From: Glandiceps talaboti
Lineage: Eukaryota; Hemichordata; Enteropneusta; Spengelidae
DNA length: 64,000 nt
Direction: 5' to 3'
Assembly (NCBI RefSeq): GCF_964340395.1
Contig: NC_135566.1
Span: 15,494,501-15,558,500, forward strand
Below the pieces are notes generated by a model. It worked only from the letters and a program-made list of their open reading frames with translations. It had not been told where the DNA came from and searched no databases. The translations under genes were made by a program, and so were the position numbers. Below, one piece after another: positions 27,166-39,500 of the stretch. The stretch's first letter is position 1; every line of letters begins with the position of its first letter.

Positions 27166-27660
27166 TGTGCTTTTTTAGTATAACTAGCATGGCGAATGAT
27201 CGGCTTTGACCGTAAATGTATATGTTACATTAGTCTTTCGACAGATCGACGATCCCCTTTCGTGCTGAAATTAAAGAAAATATCATTTCATCTCAATCGA
27301 GGCTGACAATGAACACTCTAACTAATTACTAGCACTCTAACTAATCTACTGCTTATCAATACCTAGAGACTGTCACAGTCGACCTGCATGCAGCCACATC
27401 ATTCATCATGTTGACATGACTGTCAGCACTGAACTCATTTATACAGAATTATTATAAATAAACGCAAATGTGATACATTGTCATGTATATAATTTACACT
27501 TCCACTGAAATTTGGCTGAGAAGAAAATATTGCCAATTGTGTTGTATAATAGAACTGGTTAAAATAAAATGAAGTTAATTGTTTTTATATTCTTAACATT
27601 AACCCGTTATCAAGTTGATGAGCCACAATCACAATCACTTATCAGTTCCGAAATAGAAAC
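27166..27660. other. Intergenic sequence without recognised feature
   Basis: AT-rich unique sequence. I see nothing. Confidence 0.5.
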
Positions 27661-27679
27661 ATTCACATATAGTAGTGTG

Positions 27680-27787
27680 CCCCCTCCCTCTGTCTCTGTC
27701 TCTGTGTCTCTGTGTCTGTCTGTCTGTCTGTCTCTGTGTCTCTCTCTATCTGTCTCTGTGTGTGTGTGTCTCTCTCTCTCTCTCTGT

Positions 27788-27858
<71 letters not shown>
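27680..27858. repeat. Compound (TCTG)n, (TG)n and (TC)n microsatellite
   Basis: Mixed TCTG and TG steps to about 27790, then pure (TC)n to 27858. Confidence 0.95.
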
Positions 27859-27859
<1 letters not shown>

Positions 27860-27861
<2 letters not shown>

Positions 27862-28235
27862 TTTGCCTTATAAATGCTCACACATACATTATGACTCAAT
27901 TCATGTAGAATGAATTTAGTATCAGGTTGAACTGGCCATTGTCATGGTTTCTACGGCTTTCAGGAATGGAAGTTTACCCAATATCAGAATGTTACTGAGT
28001 TTTAAGTTTTCACCCACAAAAAACAACCAAATTTGCATATTAAATATTTTGTTTCATGTGGAGAATCTCCTATGATATTCTACTTACTAAAACATACTTT
28101 ATCACTAATAGCTGGGAGATGTTAGGTACACTTAGTTTCACATTAAATTCCATGCCACGTGCCTTAGCCTTCAGGGTTATAGCTAATTTTCAAAGTAGTT
28201 GTGAAAAGTAGGCAGTAATATCTAGGAACGAGACT
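27860..28235. other. Intergenic sequence without recognised feature
   Basis: I see nothing in it. Confidence 0.5.
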
Positions 28236-28239
28236 CATG

Positions 28240-28457
28240 AATCTGCCCAATCTGATTAAAATCCGATGTGGTGAAAGCGGCTAGATGTCCTTATTTACCT
28301 CTATTCATCGTGTTGTGACGTTTGTTTTGTTCGGAGTGATCGCCGCCTTCGCGGCGATCACTCCGAACAAAACAAACGTCACAACACGATGAATAGAGGT
28401 AAATAAGGACATCTAGCCGCTTTCACCACATCGGATTTTAATCAGATTGGAATCTGC
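28240..28457. mobile_element. Perfect hairpin element with 100-bp arms and 7-bp flanking duplication
   Basis: Arms 28247-28346 and 28351-28450 are, base for base, reverse complements, separated by a 4-base loop (CTTC). The element starts CCAATCTGATT and ends AATCAGATTGG. The 7 bases AATCTGC lie directly on both sides (28240-28246 and 28451-28457), as a target-site duplication would. The centre is GC-rich (GATCGCCGC). It has no coding capacity. The perfect match of the arms suggests a recent insertion or strong gene conversion between arms. Confidence 0.85.
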
Positions 28458-28805
28458 CCAACGACTGAAATATACTGGTCAAAATACAGAATTTGATAAC
28501 AAATTTCTGAAAATGTAGCCAGCAAAATATTGTAGAGTAGTTGGTTATTTTTCCTGGGTATTAGCACTTATCTACATCCCTGGTCTACCCGAGAAATTGC
28601 CATCAACATCAGGGTGGTGGGGTAGCAAAATCAGTATACACAAAGCCATAGTCTGTTTGCATATCATATGATCGACACATTATCTGTATTCATCAACACA
28701 AAGCTGACAGCACACACTATCACTTCTATGGGTCTGTTTTTATTGTAAGATATAAATGTTTAAACTGAAAGAAACTGCTAGCAAACAAATGATAATGTAG
28801 ACTCT
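28458..28805. other. Intergenic sequence without recognised feature
   Basis: I see nothing in it. Confidence 0.5.
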
Positions 28806-28900
28806 ACGACTGTTAGATACGTCGTGTCGTTGCGCCCTCACTGGACTCCTCTCATCCGGCTGTGAGGGCGCCCCGCCACAGCGTACCTTACAGACGAGTA
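28806..28900 (+). mobile_element. Short fold-back element, family A copy 3
   Basis: It starts TACGACTGTTAGATACG and ends CGTACCTTACAGACGAGTA, with GCGCCCTCACTGG and TGTGAGGGCGCCCC forming the inner stem. It matches the elements at 2059-2165 and 2454-2562. Confidence 0.55.
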
Positions 28901-29020
28901 GGTTCTATGGTCTATGCTGCTAAATATTCATATTCCCTACTATCACAAAAGTTCATTCAATGAAATAGCTTCTTTTCATTTTTTTTTTTTATAAAACATC
29001 CAAATGAACCATATACGACC

Positions 29021-29330
29021 GCAGACATCAAACCATGGACGAATGGAACCTTTTACAAACAGGTAAAGTAAACAAATGAATTGGATTAATAACACTTGGC
29101 TCAGCATGTTGGAACGGCAGAGATCCTCTTTATGTGTACATGAAATGCCAGCGGAACTGGACATTTGTTTGTGAATGTGAACTACTATGTAAAGTTGCCA
29201 TAAAACTGTTCTTATTAAACCATGAAATGTAATACAAGTCTGTATACTTCCAACATGCTGTACCAATTCATTTGTTTACTTTCCCTATTTGTAACAGGTT
29301 CCATATGAACACGGTCTGATGTTGGCAGTT
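29021..29330. mobile_element. Terminal-inverted-repeat element, family D
   Basis: The left end (GACATCAAACCATGG, then AAAGTAAACAAATGAATTGG) is repeated inverted at the right end (CCAATTCATTTGTTTACTTT, then ACACGGTCTGATGTTGG). Arms are about 65-70 bp around a 180-bp centre. It has no transposase. A lone left arm, with 20 more matching bases, lies at 45571-45657 in a CPD intron. Confidence 0.7.
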
Positions 29331-29920
29331 GTAGTACTTTACATTGCAGGGCTTGAATATATTTTCCAAGCTCCATAATAAACTTTAGCCTGGTGAACTG
29401 ATTTAACTACAGTTCTCTATCACTTTTCATTGGTCTAACAGAATACTGCCATTTAAACTGAAAGTTGGCAGTCCAGAGATACACAAGATTCAGCATTTAG
29501 TACTCTATGTGCCCTGGACTGGGCTGCTTCTAATTTTGAGCCCTGCCACAGTCTCAACTGTTTAGCCTGTAAATTGTTTTCAACATATTTCATACTATGA
29601 AATACACCATGATTCTTTCAAAGCTATTTTTTAAATTTGAATGAAAGACAACATGTATATAAACTTGTCAACTGTTGACACCTTGTTTAAATCCCACCAA
29701 GTCTGATATAATTTTTATATATTATATACACAAAAAAAGAGAAAAGAATCTTGTACATGAAGTGTCTGACTAAAGTTTTACATTTTTAAGCTGAAGAGCT
29801 TTCATTTTAGCCATGACTTGATCACTAAACTGACCTTTGTAAAGAAAATACTCTTGTTTAAGAATTACAAATATAGTGGAGCCTGGTCTTACAAACACAG
29901 TCTTTATTCATGTAGTGGAA
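29331..29920. other. Intergenic sequence without recognised feature
   Basis: I see nothing in it. Confidence 0.5.
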
Positions 29921-30550
29921 TAAAGTCATATTGTATGTAGTAGAACATAGTCATAAAGTATGTAAAACATGGTCATATAGTGTGTAGTAGAACATAGTAA
30001 TATAGTATGGTATGTTGAACATAGTCATAGTATGTCAAACATAGTCATGTGGTATGTAGTAGAAGTCATAGTATGTACTAGAACACAGTCATATAGTATA
30101 TAGAACATGGCCATATATTATGTAGTTGAATATTGTCATATAGTATGGTATGTCAAACATAGTCATATAACATGATGTTGAACAGTCATGTAGTATGGTA
30201 TGATGTTGAACATAGTCATCTAGTATGTCGAACATAGTCATGTGGTATGTAGTAGAACATGGCCATATGGTATGTAGTAGAACATAGTAATGTAGTATGG
30301 TATGTCGAACATAGTCACATTATGATGATGAACATAGTCATGTGGTATGTAGTAGGACATAGTCATGTAGTATGGTATGATGTCGAACAGTCATACATGT
30401 ACAGTGCAGTAGTACATAGTTGTATGGCATGTAGTAAAACAGTCATGTGGTATGTAGTAGAACATAGTCATATATGTGGAGCATTGTTGAACATAGCCAT
30501 GCAGTACTGTAAGAATAACACAGTCATGGTTTGTCGAAGAACATAATCAT
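29921..30550. repeat. Irregular tandem repeat, ACATAGTCATATAGTATGTAGTAG-like
   Basis: About 20 copies of a phrase like ACATAGTCATGTAGTATG with variable spacers (GTATGTAGTAGA, ATGATGTTGA). The period varies from about 20 to 45 bp. The open frame across it (VVEHSHV) comes from the repeat. Confidence 0.85.
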
Positions 30551-30956
30551 ATCATATATACTACTTCAAAAACACAACATGGTCAAAACCATAACTATAT
30601 GTAAACTAAAAAGACACAGAAAGCGCACAATTGAGTTGTCCACCATGCTACCATGCTAAAACCTTGCCAGGAGTATAAAGTATATACAATATCAAACTGC
30701 TGAAAACTCAGCATAAAAACCCTACAAATTTGAATTCTTAAAATTCAAAAACTTTTTGAGGATTTTTTTTTTTGATTGCCACGAATGCTTTGACAAAAGA
30801 GGGAAGACAGCAGTTAGCATGCACCTATGGAGTCATTATTAATATAGTTAATTTAGTTCTGAATATTTGTCTGAATATCAAATATATGATTTAGAATAAT
30901 TATGAAAGTTGTAAATTTGAAATCTGAAAAATATGATGCAGCTTATTTCAAAAAAA

Positions 30957-31610
30957 TAAGTCAGTTCTGGATTCTATCTGAAAAACAGTCTAAACCCTGG
31001 ATTCTATCTGAATAACAGTTTAAAACCTGGATTCTATCTGAATAACAGTTAAAACCCTGGATTCTATCTGAATAACAGTTTAAAACCTGGATTCTATCTG
31101 AATAACAGTCAAAACCCTGGATTCTATCTGAATAACAGTTTAAAACCTGGATTCTATCTGAATAACAGTTAAAACCCTGGATTCTATCTGAATAACAGTT
31201 TAAAACCTGGATTCTATCTGAATAATAGTCAAATCTCTGGATTCTATCTGAATAACAGTTTAAAACCTGGATTCTATCTGAATAACAGTTAAAACCCTGG
31301 ATTCTATCTGAATAACAGTCAAAACCCTGGATTCTATCTGAATAACAGTCTAAAACCTGGAGTCTATCTGAATAACAGTCAAAACCCTGGATTCTATCTG
31401 AATAACAGTCTAAAACCTGGAGTCTATCTGAATAACAGTTAAAACCCTGGATTCTATCTGAATAACAGTCTAAACCCTGGACTCTATCTGACTAACAGTT
31501 AAAACCCTGGATTCTATCTGAATAACAGTCTAAACCCTGGACTCTATCTGAATACCAGTCAAATCTCTGGATTCTATATGACTTGCAGTCAAAACTGGTT
31601 TCCCTCTGAA
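30957..31610. repeat. Minisatellite with 30-bp unit, about 21 copies
   Basis: The unit is CTGGATTCTATCTGAATAAC then AGTTTAAAAC. Copies alternate between 30-base and 29-base forms (TTTAAAAC, TAAAACC), giving a two-unit period. The last copies (31560-31650) decay. Confidence 0.95.
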
Positions 31611-31649
31611 TAAAAGTCAGAACCCTGATTATGACTACATTTGAATAAA

Positions 31650-32105
31650 TGTCAAAACCCTGTCAACATTTCACATCTCAGTGCAAGCCAAGGACTGCAC
31701 ATGTGAAACCTTTGGATGGAACTACCTGATTGGAAATCATATGGAATCATGCCGTCTTACTGACAATACAGGCAATATAATGACATTACCTTCTGTTGAT
31801 ATCTACTCAATCAGAATCACATTATCCACAATGAATTACACTTTGCCCACATTCTAACTTCAATAGTTGTTTTCTTACTAATCTACTGAATATTTGTGAT
31901 TATTGCCATGCTGTCCGTTGACTTCGTTGCTATGGAAAATTATTACACAGTCATGGAATAACATCCAAAGAGGTGTGCCAACTTATGTAAATATAGAATA
32001 ATAAAATAGCGTATGCCACTGCCATGTAACTGATTCTAGTGTATCATCATTGACTGACTGATATATCACTGGTTAGTGGATGTCATCACTAGCTGACAAC
32101 TGGTG
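31650..32105. other. Intergenic sequence without recognised feature
   Basis: I see nothing in it. Confidence 0.5.
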
Positions 32106-33362
32106 TAGATGAATGGAATGTGTACTAGTATGAGAAGACTAAGTATAGACACTCACAGGGTGTAGTTGAATGGAATGTGTACTAGTATGAGGAGCATAGA
32201 CACTGTCACAGGGTGTAGATGAATGGAATGTGTACTAGTATGAGGCACATAGACAGTGTCACAGGGTGTAGATGAATGGAATGTGTACTAGTATGAGGAG
32301 CATAGACACACTCCCAGGGTGTAGATGAATGGAATGTGTACTAGTATGAGAAGACTAAGTATAGACACTCACAGGGTGTAGTTGAATGGAATGTGTACTA
32401 GTATGAGGAGCATAGACACTGTCACAGGGTGTAGATGAATGGAATGTGTACTAGTATGAGGCACATAGACAGTGTCACAGGGTGTAGATGAATGGAATGT
32501 GTACTAGTATGAGGAGCATAGACACACTCCCAGGGTGTAGATGAATGGAATGTGTACTAGTATGAGACACATAGACAGTGTCACAGGGTGTAGATGAATG
32601 GAATGTGTACTAGTATGAGGCACATAGACAGTGTCACAGGGTGTAGATGAATGGAATGTGTACTAGTATGAGGAGCATAGACACACTCCCAGGGTGTAGA
32701 TGAATGGAATGTGTACTAGTATGAGGAGCATAGACAGTGTCACAGGGTGTAGATGAATGGAATGTGTACTAGTATGAGGAGCATAGACAGTGTCACAGGG
32801 TGTAGATGAATGGAATGTGTACTAGTATGAGGAGCATAGACAGTGTCACAGGGTGTAGTTGAATGGAATGTGTACTAGTATGAGGAGCATAGACAGTGTC
32901 ACAGGGTGTAGATGAATGGAATGTGTACTAGTATGAGGAGCATAGACAGTGTCACAGGGTGTAGATGAATGGAATGTGTACTAGTATGAGGAGCATAGAC
33001 AGTGTCACAGGGTGTAGTTGAATGGAATGTGTACTAGTATGAGGAGCATAGACACTGTCACAGGGTGTAGATGAATGGAATGTGTACTAGTATGAGGCAC
33101 ATAGACAGTGTCACAGGGTGTAGATGAATGGAATGTATACTAGTATGAGGAGCATAGACAGTGTCACAGGGTGTAGTTGAATGGAATGTGTACTAGTATG
33201 AGGAGTATAGACACTGTCACAGGGTGTAGATGAATGGAATGTGTACTAGTATGAGGAGTATAGACACAATCCCAGGGTGTAGATGAATGGAATGTGTACT
33301 AGTGTGAGAAGTATAGACACTCACAGGGTGTAGATGAATGGAATGTGTACTAGTATGAGAAG
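32106..33362. repeat. Minisatellite with about 53-bp unit and a four-unit higher-order repeat
   Basis: More than 20 units of GTGTAGATGAATGGAATGTG, TACTAGTATGAGGAGCATAG and ACAGTGTCACAGG. In the first part a block of four distinguishable units of about 213 bp (AGAAGACTAAG, GGAGCATAGACACTG, GGCACATAGACAG, CACACTCCC variants) occurs twice in the same order. It lies just downstream of the CPD 3' end. Confidence 0.95.
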
Positions 33363-33715
33363 TACATTATACTCATACATTAACCACTGACAGTCAATTT
33401 CAATTTCGATGCATGAGAATTCAGCCACCAGGTATAACAGGTTAGAACATAACACAGTATCTGCATGGCAGTGTGTTAGAGTCATTACTGATCGATAACA
33501 GAAAACAAACCAAAACCTGACAACTAAAGCTATCCAAACAATCAGAAGTCATATATATACATACAAATACTACTATTATAATAGTAGTTACTATGGTTAC
33601 AACATACACAAATTAAGTAAAAATTGAAATGAACATAAATTTTATATTTTTCTAATGGCGCATAATGAGATGGATACAGATTTGAGTAGAGAGATCAATA
33701 ATAATAATTCATGTA
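33363..33715. other. Sequence just downstream of CPD, no feature seen
   Basis: AT-rich, presumably past the CPD polyadenylation site. Confidence 0.4.
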
Positions 33716-33721
33716 TTTATT
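33716..33721 (-). terminator. Possible CPD polyadenylation signal
   Basis: An AATAAA hexamer on the minus strand lies about 120 bases past the CPD stop codon. It is the first canonical signal I see downstream. The region is AT-rich, so a chance match is possible. Confidence 0.45.
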
Positions 33722-33840
33722 TATGTGTGTAATTCACTACATCTATATATACATACAAGTTTTAGCAATTGCTCATAAATAACTTAATTATAAAAACACA
33801 CAATGCATGCTATGCCTACAAACAGCTGATATCCTGTTTT

Positions 33841-34082
33841 TTAGTATTTTTTAAACATGATATCTTCTTCACTTTCTGATTCAGTTAAGTCTTTGTAGCC
33901 ATTGTTCAGTAAAGTTTGTTTGGAATGGTAGTCTCTTAAAGCAAGGCGGTCGGCATATTCTTCTTGGTACATTTTTTCACCGTCCAGACGATAAAATCCG
34001 TGTTTCCGGCGATCCATTTTTTTGAACTTGCAAACTCTCCATAGAATAATTACCATTAAAACTACTAAGGCAACTCCGGTAG
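33841..34082 (-). other. CPD last coding exon: transmembrane helix and cytoplasmic tail
   Basis: This exon completes a helix started at the end of exon 24 (roughly residues 1612-1638; [15 protein letters not shown] then the basic stop-transfer RVCKFKK). The tail has about 60 residues. It has a GFYRL motif near the membrane, like GFHRL in vertebrate CPD, several tyrosines, and an acidic serine cluster (ESESEED) near the C terminus of the kind used for casein kinase II phosphorylation and trans-Golgi retrieval. The stop codon is at 33841-33843. Confidence 0.88.
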
Positions 34083-35772
34083 CTGGAAGAATAAAAAAAA
34101 ATTATGTAAATTCAGGAAAAGTTTTTTTTAAAGCAGTCGACATGTACTTCATCTTGAACAATGGGAAATAGCTAATTGATAATTATGGTGTCTGATGTCT
34201 GCAGTAGTAACACACTTCAACAGCTGTGTGAAAAGGACTGTACAACTCACCTGTGATTAGCGCAAACATTGCGGTTGGCAGTCCGAATAAACCAGATGTT
34301 GCCTTTAACATAAAATCCACTTTCCCCACTTTGCCATGAGGTGGTATTTCTACAAATTTGACTTGATGCATATACCCTTTGGCTGTCACTGTCACAGAAT
34401 ATTTGCCAGGCATTAATAACCTCCAGTAATCTCCATACTTCGAAGAAGTCACAACATGTGGGTGTCCGTCTATGTAAATCTCGGCATTTTCAATACCATG
34501 ACCTTGTTCATTTCGAACATACCCTTTCACTCCACTGTGGACCTGCAAAGATTGACATCAAGAGTTTGTATGATTGATGATGAAAGTATTCAATGCAAAA
34601 GCTGTTCTCACTGATTTTTAAGCTTTAGAGAAATATAGTATGTGACTTCCAACACAGAGTAGTTGGAACATGGTTTCTCTAGACCTGCATTTGGAGTGGT
34701 CTCTTAGGCAGCGCCCTCAGTGGCAGTGGCGAGAGGATGAGTAACCGAGACTAGTATCAAACCAATATTTTAACTAATACAGTCCCCAAAACACAACTAT
34801 TTTTAAAAATACAGCAACAGATTTCTTTCCTGTACATTAATAATACTACAGTCCAACATCACAAGATAAAAAATATGTAATACACTCTAAAATGGCAGTT
34901 TCATAAGCACTCTATGATCTCTGTGAATAATGGGTTACATTGTCAAAATCATCTTGCATAATGAGTGTCATCTTAATCCAACCCCTATTTATATGCAGAG
35001 AAGGCCTTTAAGTTGTCTTATATACCTGTTTTATCATTGCAATCAATGCCAGACTGTGGTCCTTCCAGAGTAATCTTACCTGTTCTATCATTGCAATCAA
35101 TGCCGGACTGTGGTCCCTCCAGAGTTGTCCTAACTCATCTTCAAATGGATATTTACAGCAACCAGTGTAAACTGAGATTTCAAAACAGTTGCTGTAATCA
35201 TAGTTGAAGTCCTAAACATGAAAAATAACAGAAAATTCTGTACTTCACGTCTTTCCATGAAAAAAAGAAGCTTTGATAAAAATCATACTGACTGAACACC
35301 AATGTATACATTTCTGCTTCCATTGCAGTTGTTAGTTGAATGACACAAATGTCATACTGAAAACCAGGAAATTTTCACTAAAGACTTATTTTTGCTTATT
35401 TCGCTGCACACCAAAGATGCAAAAATAAGTAGTGACTAAAATGCCTTCTTGTACGTGAACACAGTGTACCAGTCTGGTAAATTTAGTAAAAATTAGTCTT
35501 TGAGAACTAGCTGAAGACTCTAAAATTGAAAAATATTCTAGTAGATAAAATATCTGGATTTACAATATATTGATGATGGTGATATTGTGTGGTGTAAAGA
35601 ATTGGGGTTCTTTTATTTGCATATTCAAAGTTTTGAAATTTCATTGGATGTAGGACTTATAATGGTGGTGTCAACTAATTATTTTGTCAATCACATATGA
35701 TATGAATTCAAGCCTGCACACACACTCACACTGAAACACATCCATCCAACCACACACACACACACACACACA

Positions 35773-35823
<51 letters not shown>

Positions 35824-35852
35824 AGCGATACACATCCACCCACCCACACACA

Positions 35853-35931
<79 letters not shown>

Positions 35932-36529
35932 ACCTGCATACTACCAATTGCACTTCTCCAAGCTGCTCCATTGATGATACCATTTTGAAATTCTTCACCT
36001 ATTACAATTTGATAAAACAAATTACACATTTATGTAAATTAACAAAAGCTTTGCATTACTAGAAACGTAAGTTTAGTTCTGTCTTTGTCAAGAGTTATGG
36101 TAACTAGGGATTTCAATGCCCACATTTTGAATGCTTACTTCCTTGCTTGTCCAGTCTGTATGGAGCTATCCATTTCCCATATCGCATAGTGTAAGGAGGA
36201 CCTCTCATTTTAGGACACAAAAAACGAACACAGCCAATATCGCACACAGGCATTGTATCCACAATTTCATAATCATCTTGGTAAAAAAGTTGTTCTGAGT
36301 GAGGTAATGGCTGCTATGTTGTTTTTGTATCTGATTAGAAACACTTGCTTTTCATGCACCAAAGACACACACTCCTTCATCTTGCCAAGCCCAGGAACAC
36401 CCCAACCAAATTACACACCAAGGCACTTTGACAACCCATACTATCATAGTAATAATCCATACAATATGAAGCCAATTACTCCAGTCTTTGTTGAATTTAC
36501 ATTGTTATATACATAATGTATAAACAAAA

Positions 36530-36560
<31 letters not shown>

Positions 36561-39500
36561 CATGATATGTTTCTTTTGTGTACATCCACAGTAATTGTAT
36601 GTAAACATGCACAAAACAAAACTACAAAACAACAAATGATATCTCTTACTTGTGTTCTTACCAACTTGATCAGGACATGCTGGAAGACCTAAAGACATAC
36701 TAGGATGCTTTGACGCATACACTGATGACAAGTACTTCAGGATGTCATTGTCTGTAGTAGGGTTCGCTCCTGCAAGGTCTACAACAAACAAATAATGTAT
36801 TACCATACCCATGCGTAAGCCAAAATATGGACTGTTATACCCTGGTTGTTCTACGTCACAACAACATGTGTCTACATCACTGATTCTGCTGTGTTTAAAA
36901 TATGAGTCAAAACGTTCAAATTGCTATTACTTTTCCTGATTTTTCTTTGATATTACTGGCACTGGTATACTTATGTTGTTCTCCAATATTTTTCTTCATT
37001 CAGTTTGGAAATAAATGTGACCTAAAGGTTTTGTCACTACTTGTCTAGCGACTTGTAGTGGCAAAGCCCCCTTAGATCACTCATATTTTCCTTGGCTGAA
37101 CAAAGAAAAATACTGGGAATAACATGTATGTAGTTTCAGAACACTTAACTGTAAAATCTACAAATAAACATTGTATTAAAGTAGATAGTTTCAGAACAAT
37201 TAATTTCTGTTTGTAAAGATTGGCTTTGATCAACTGATTAGAAAATATCATAGCTAACTTTTGACTTAATCAGGCTGTGCCAAATGGGCTATTGAGGGCG
37301 CTGTTTACCTGTATGCTCACTCAGGTGAAATACTCTCATTTATTTGGTGCCGGTGGATGATTTTGTCGGACAGTAAGAAATACCTCCTGATTGGGGCAAA
37401 TGTTTATCCCTAATTGGGATTAATTTTAGTATTCCAATCAGGATGGATGACCTTTGCCAGCATAAGTTCAAATAATAAACAACACTGTCTAAACAAAGTC
37501 TATGGAATTGTGGAATCATGGGTATGAGGTAAAGCATAGTTAAGTATTGTAGCCCATTGAGCAATGTATCAATCTCTTACCTGGATGACTGCTAGCATCA
37601 TAAGGATATGTAGTAACCAGTGTACCACCATACAATGCTACTGACAATACAAAGGGTCGTTCTGATATCCATTTCTCCACAGCTTTAGTTTCTTGGCCTG
37701 TACTGGTTGATTCATTGTCAAATTTACCTGTATACAGAAAGCAGAATGTATTGTCAAAGTTAGGCATGGTACTGTCAAAGTTAGGCATGGTACTGTGTAA
37801 TGCAATGTGTTGTCCCTTTACTTGTTTGATGGACAACTTAACAAGTGTGTAGTTTATCACAGAATTCACATCATAATATGTATATCGGTACAATCATGAT
37901 GAGTGTGAATTTTTTTTTTTTTTTTTTTTTTTTTGGGGGGGGGGGGGGGCTCCTGGTGTAATAACTTGAATAGTCAGGTATGATCATCACAAGGAGCTCA
38001 CATGTGTTATGTTGCATGCAAAGCATGGGTGACTCTGGGATTATAGCATGTGGACTAGACTTGATACTTCCACAGCTACATGATATGAAGCATGCAACAT
38101 AGCCCTGTCACTTAGTCCAAAACCCATGCTATATCAATTCCCTAACTGTTCAATACCCCTGTATCTCAATGTACTTACTTGTAAAATCCCACGCTATATC
38201 AATTCCCTTGCTGTTCAATGCCCCTGTATCTAAATGTACTTACTAGTAAAATCCCACGCTATATCAATTCCCTTGCTGTTCAATGCCCCTGTATCTCCAA
38301 CACACACTCCTTCCTCAGCTTTCTGACCACCATCAGGGTTAACAGATGGAACTATGTGGATAGCTGTGTTGTCCACTAACTGTTTTAAAACAGAAAGGCA
38401 AATGCAATCATGTCATTTGTTATCAATGTTTGGTTGGAGTCTAGGGTTCCATTCTCAAACAAAAGCCACTCAGTTTTGTATGATATATAATATGATTTGA
38501 TTTTCTGATACATGGCATATAATATATAAATGATTTTATGATAAGTTATATGATATATGTAAGACCAAAAAAAAAAGAGAATTGTTTCTGGTCAGGACAT
38601 TTTGTCTAAAGTGGTGAGACGATTCTCAACAAACCTGTCACTCAATCTACTATTTATGACAGTTACTGTTCTTTATATTTAGTACTTTAGAGCAAGTATG
38701 TATGTAGGGCAGATGTCATTTGCTTGTTCATGATTGGCTCTGTTTTGGGGGGCCTTAGGTGAATGACAAATCACCATTATATGATTTAAGTCTATTTATT
38801 GGTACTGTGTATGTAACACTTCATGACTTGAGCAGAGTTCTTGTAGGGCTGTTGCACAGAATGAGTTCAGCAAAGTATCTAAGGACTGGCCTATTCATTG
38901 ATTTGTAAGTGTATGAGTATAATAGTGTATCATATGTAAGTACTTTCTCATCAAAATTTTGAAGTAGCCAATGAAATTAGCTCACCTTTGTTACCCAATC
39001 ATCTTTGCCGTAACTGTACACAAGGTGCTCACATAAAGCTAATAACAGTTCTCTGCCCACCACTTCATTGCCGTGTAGATTAGCAACAAATTTCATCTCT
39101 GGTCGTCCTGGATGAGATTTGTCAGCATCACCACTCACTTTCAGAGCCCACAATTGTCTATAGTCAGTAGACTGTCCTATCCTGTAAATAGATAATGGTA
39201 GTTTGTAATATTATTACAGACAGTCTATACTAGCAACCTGCAGATTCCAAATCGGCCAATGTAACCATTCGCCCATCACAACTCCTCATGAATGTGTGTA
39301 TATTTTGACTTTATTTTGAGACAACACAAAATTCTAATTTTTACTCAGAAACAAAAATGCAGATGGGTGTCTGTTAATAGAAGTGTATTTTGATTTTTTT
39401 GGAGACAAAATAAGACAATAATGTCTACTTACGAATAAAGGTCTGTGATATTTGGATATGATGCATCCAGCTGTCTCAGCAGTTTTTCCATCTCATCATA

